A stretch of DNA of 64,000 bases from Marinigracilibium pacificum (GTDB lineage Bacteria; Bacteroidota; Bacteroidia; Cytophagales; Cyclobacteriaceae). The notes under the pieces are model-generated. The model saw nothing but the letters and a program-made list of their open reading frames with translations. It ran no database searches and was not told the origin of the DNA. Location of the stretch: positions 183,838 to 247,837 of the forward strand of contig NZ_JABBNU010000011.1 in assembly GCF_012926615.1 (NCBI RefSeq), in the 5' to 3' direction. A program made the position numbers and the translations under genes. Positions 63,719-64,000 of this stretch are shown in pieces. Position 1 is the stretch's first letter, and every line of letters begins with the position of its first letter.

Positions 63719-63886
63719 TTATCTCATGTCAGCTTCTATTCTATCTGATGCCAGATTAGAAGTCACAACATCTATCTTCCTATCATTTTTCGGTACATTT
63801 TCATGAGAATTTGACTCAACAAATGTGAATGCTGTAATTGATACAATTGTTAATACTATCGAAATATATGCTATAATTTTTTTCAT
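63719..63886 (-). CDS. Small exported protein of unknown function (55 residues)
   Basis: The ORF starts at ATG 63886 (MKKIIAYISIVLTIVSITAF) with a basic start and one hydrophobic helix, giving a signal peptide or membrane anchor. The rest is polar (NSHENVPKNDRKIDVV, then TSNLASDRIEADMR) and ends at TAA. It lies 32 bases after the stop of the partial repeat gene on the same strand and 104 bases before typA. I do not recognise a family. The coding call rests on the clean signal peptide and the spacing. Confidence 0.5.
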   Translation of the reverse strand: MKKIIAYISIVLTIVSITAFTFVESNSHENVPKNDRKIDVVTSNLASDRIEADMR

Positions 63887-63918
63887 GATTTTTTATTTAT
63901 CTTTTTGTAATTGAATGA

Positions 63919-64000
63919 TTATCCTCTGATGTCTTCACTTTTCTTTAAGACTTCACCTCTGATGTCTTCGCTCTTTTTTAATAGCTCAGCTTTTTCATCA
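63919..64000 (-). CDS. C-terminal end of a small protein with 11-residue repeats (runs off the window)
   Basis: Only the last 26 codons and stop are present. The visible end contains two copies of an 11-residue unit, LKKSEDIRGEV-like (LLKKSEDIRG then EVLKKSEDIRG), encoded by near-identical 33-base DNA repeats. The segment is highly charged and probably helical. The start and total number of repeats lie beyond 64000. Function is unknown. Confidence 0.5.
   Translation of the reverse strand, partial: DEKAELLKKSEDIRGEVLKKSEDIRG

Noticed and set aside
1..64000. Search for tRNA, rRNA, IS elements, prophage and restriction or defence systems
   Set aside because: No cloverleaf-like sequence, transposase, integrase, phage structural gene, nuclease-methylase pair or other defence gene could be recognised.

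Overview
This 64 kb window is AT-rich chromosomal DNA from a member of the Bacteroidota. A marine Cytophagales-type bacterium is my best guess, but the exact genus cannot be read from the sequence. The assignment rests on several signs. Two large secreted proteins end in type IX secretion (T9SS) sorting domains. Recurrent TAnnTTTG promoter boxes lie just upstream of starts, and Shine-Dalgarno sequences are mostly absent. The cbb3 oxidase cluster has a fused CcoN-CcoO, menA lies upstream, and there are DUF3667, DUF4197 and NamZ-type genes. I see no rRNA or tRNA gene, IS element, prophage or CRISPR array.

Layout. 0-12 kb: end of bioA, a DUF2007 protein, a catalytically degenerate serine-hydrolase homologue, a TPR protein ending in a bare histidine-phosphotransfer (DHp) domain, a GMC oxidoreductase, an acyltransferase/BASS transporter pair, a cyclophilin, a YheT-type hydrolase, a 2-oxoacid dehydrogenase E2 and cinA. 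12-24 kb: a DUF4197 lipoprotein, a 1392-residue T9SS subtilase, fmt-folA, and a 1681-residue T9SS protein built from GloVer and MBG repeats. 24-31 kb: a pseudouridine synthase, a NamZ-type lipoprotein, a LolC/E-like permease, a dolichol-phosphate-mannose-type glycosyltransferase, a GmhB-like HAD phosphatase and a membrane histidine kinase.

29.7-34.2 kb is an arginine group: arginine decarboxylase, divergent arginase and arginyl-tRNA synthetase. It runs into menA and then a complete cbb3 cytochrome oxidase cluster, ccoI-S-NO-Q-P-G-H plus a TauE/SafE-type protein (35-43.7 kb). The 57-residue ccoS gene lies in this cluster. A SUI1-type protein closes the run.

44.5-50 kb is a histidine operon (hisG-D-C-B, then an esterase). 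It is preceded by a short His-rich leader ORF and hairpins, the arrangement expected for transcription attenuation. This is the clearest regulatory discovery in the window. 50-64 kb: a Ca2+/Na+ exchanger, guaA, a TPR/periplasmic-binding fusion overlapping hemL, a DUF3667 membrane protein, an unknown exported protein, hutI, an OmpA-family lipoprotein, a DECR1-type 2,4-dienoyl-CoA reductase, a 570 bp gene-free island with a 32 bp palindrome, typA, and two tiny unlisted genes at the right edge.

Most of the window is ordinary housekeeping content. I found no clear new multi-gene system. The observations most worth follow-up are the his attenuator, the dead-enzyme and kinase-less proteins near the left end, the hairpins in the cco cluster, the palindrome island and the repeat-containing small genes at the right end.
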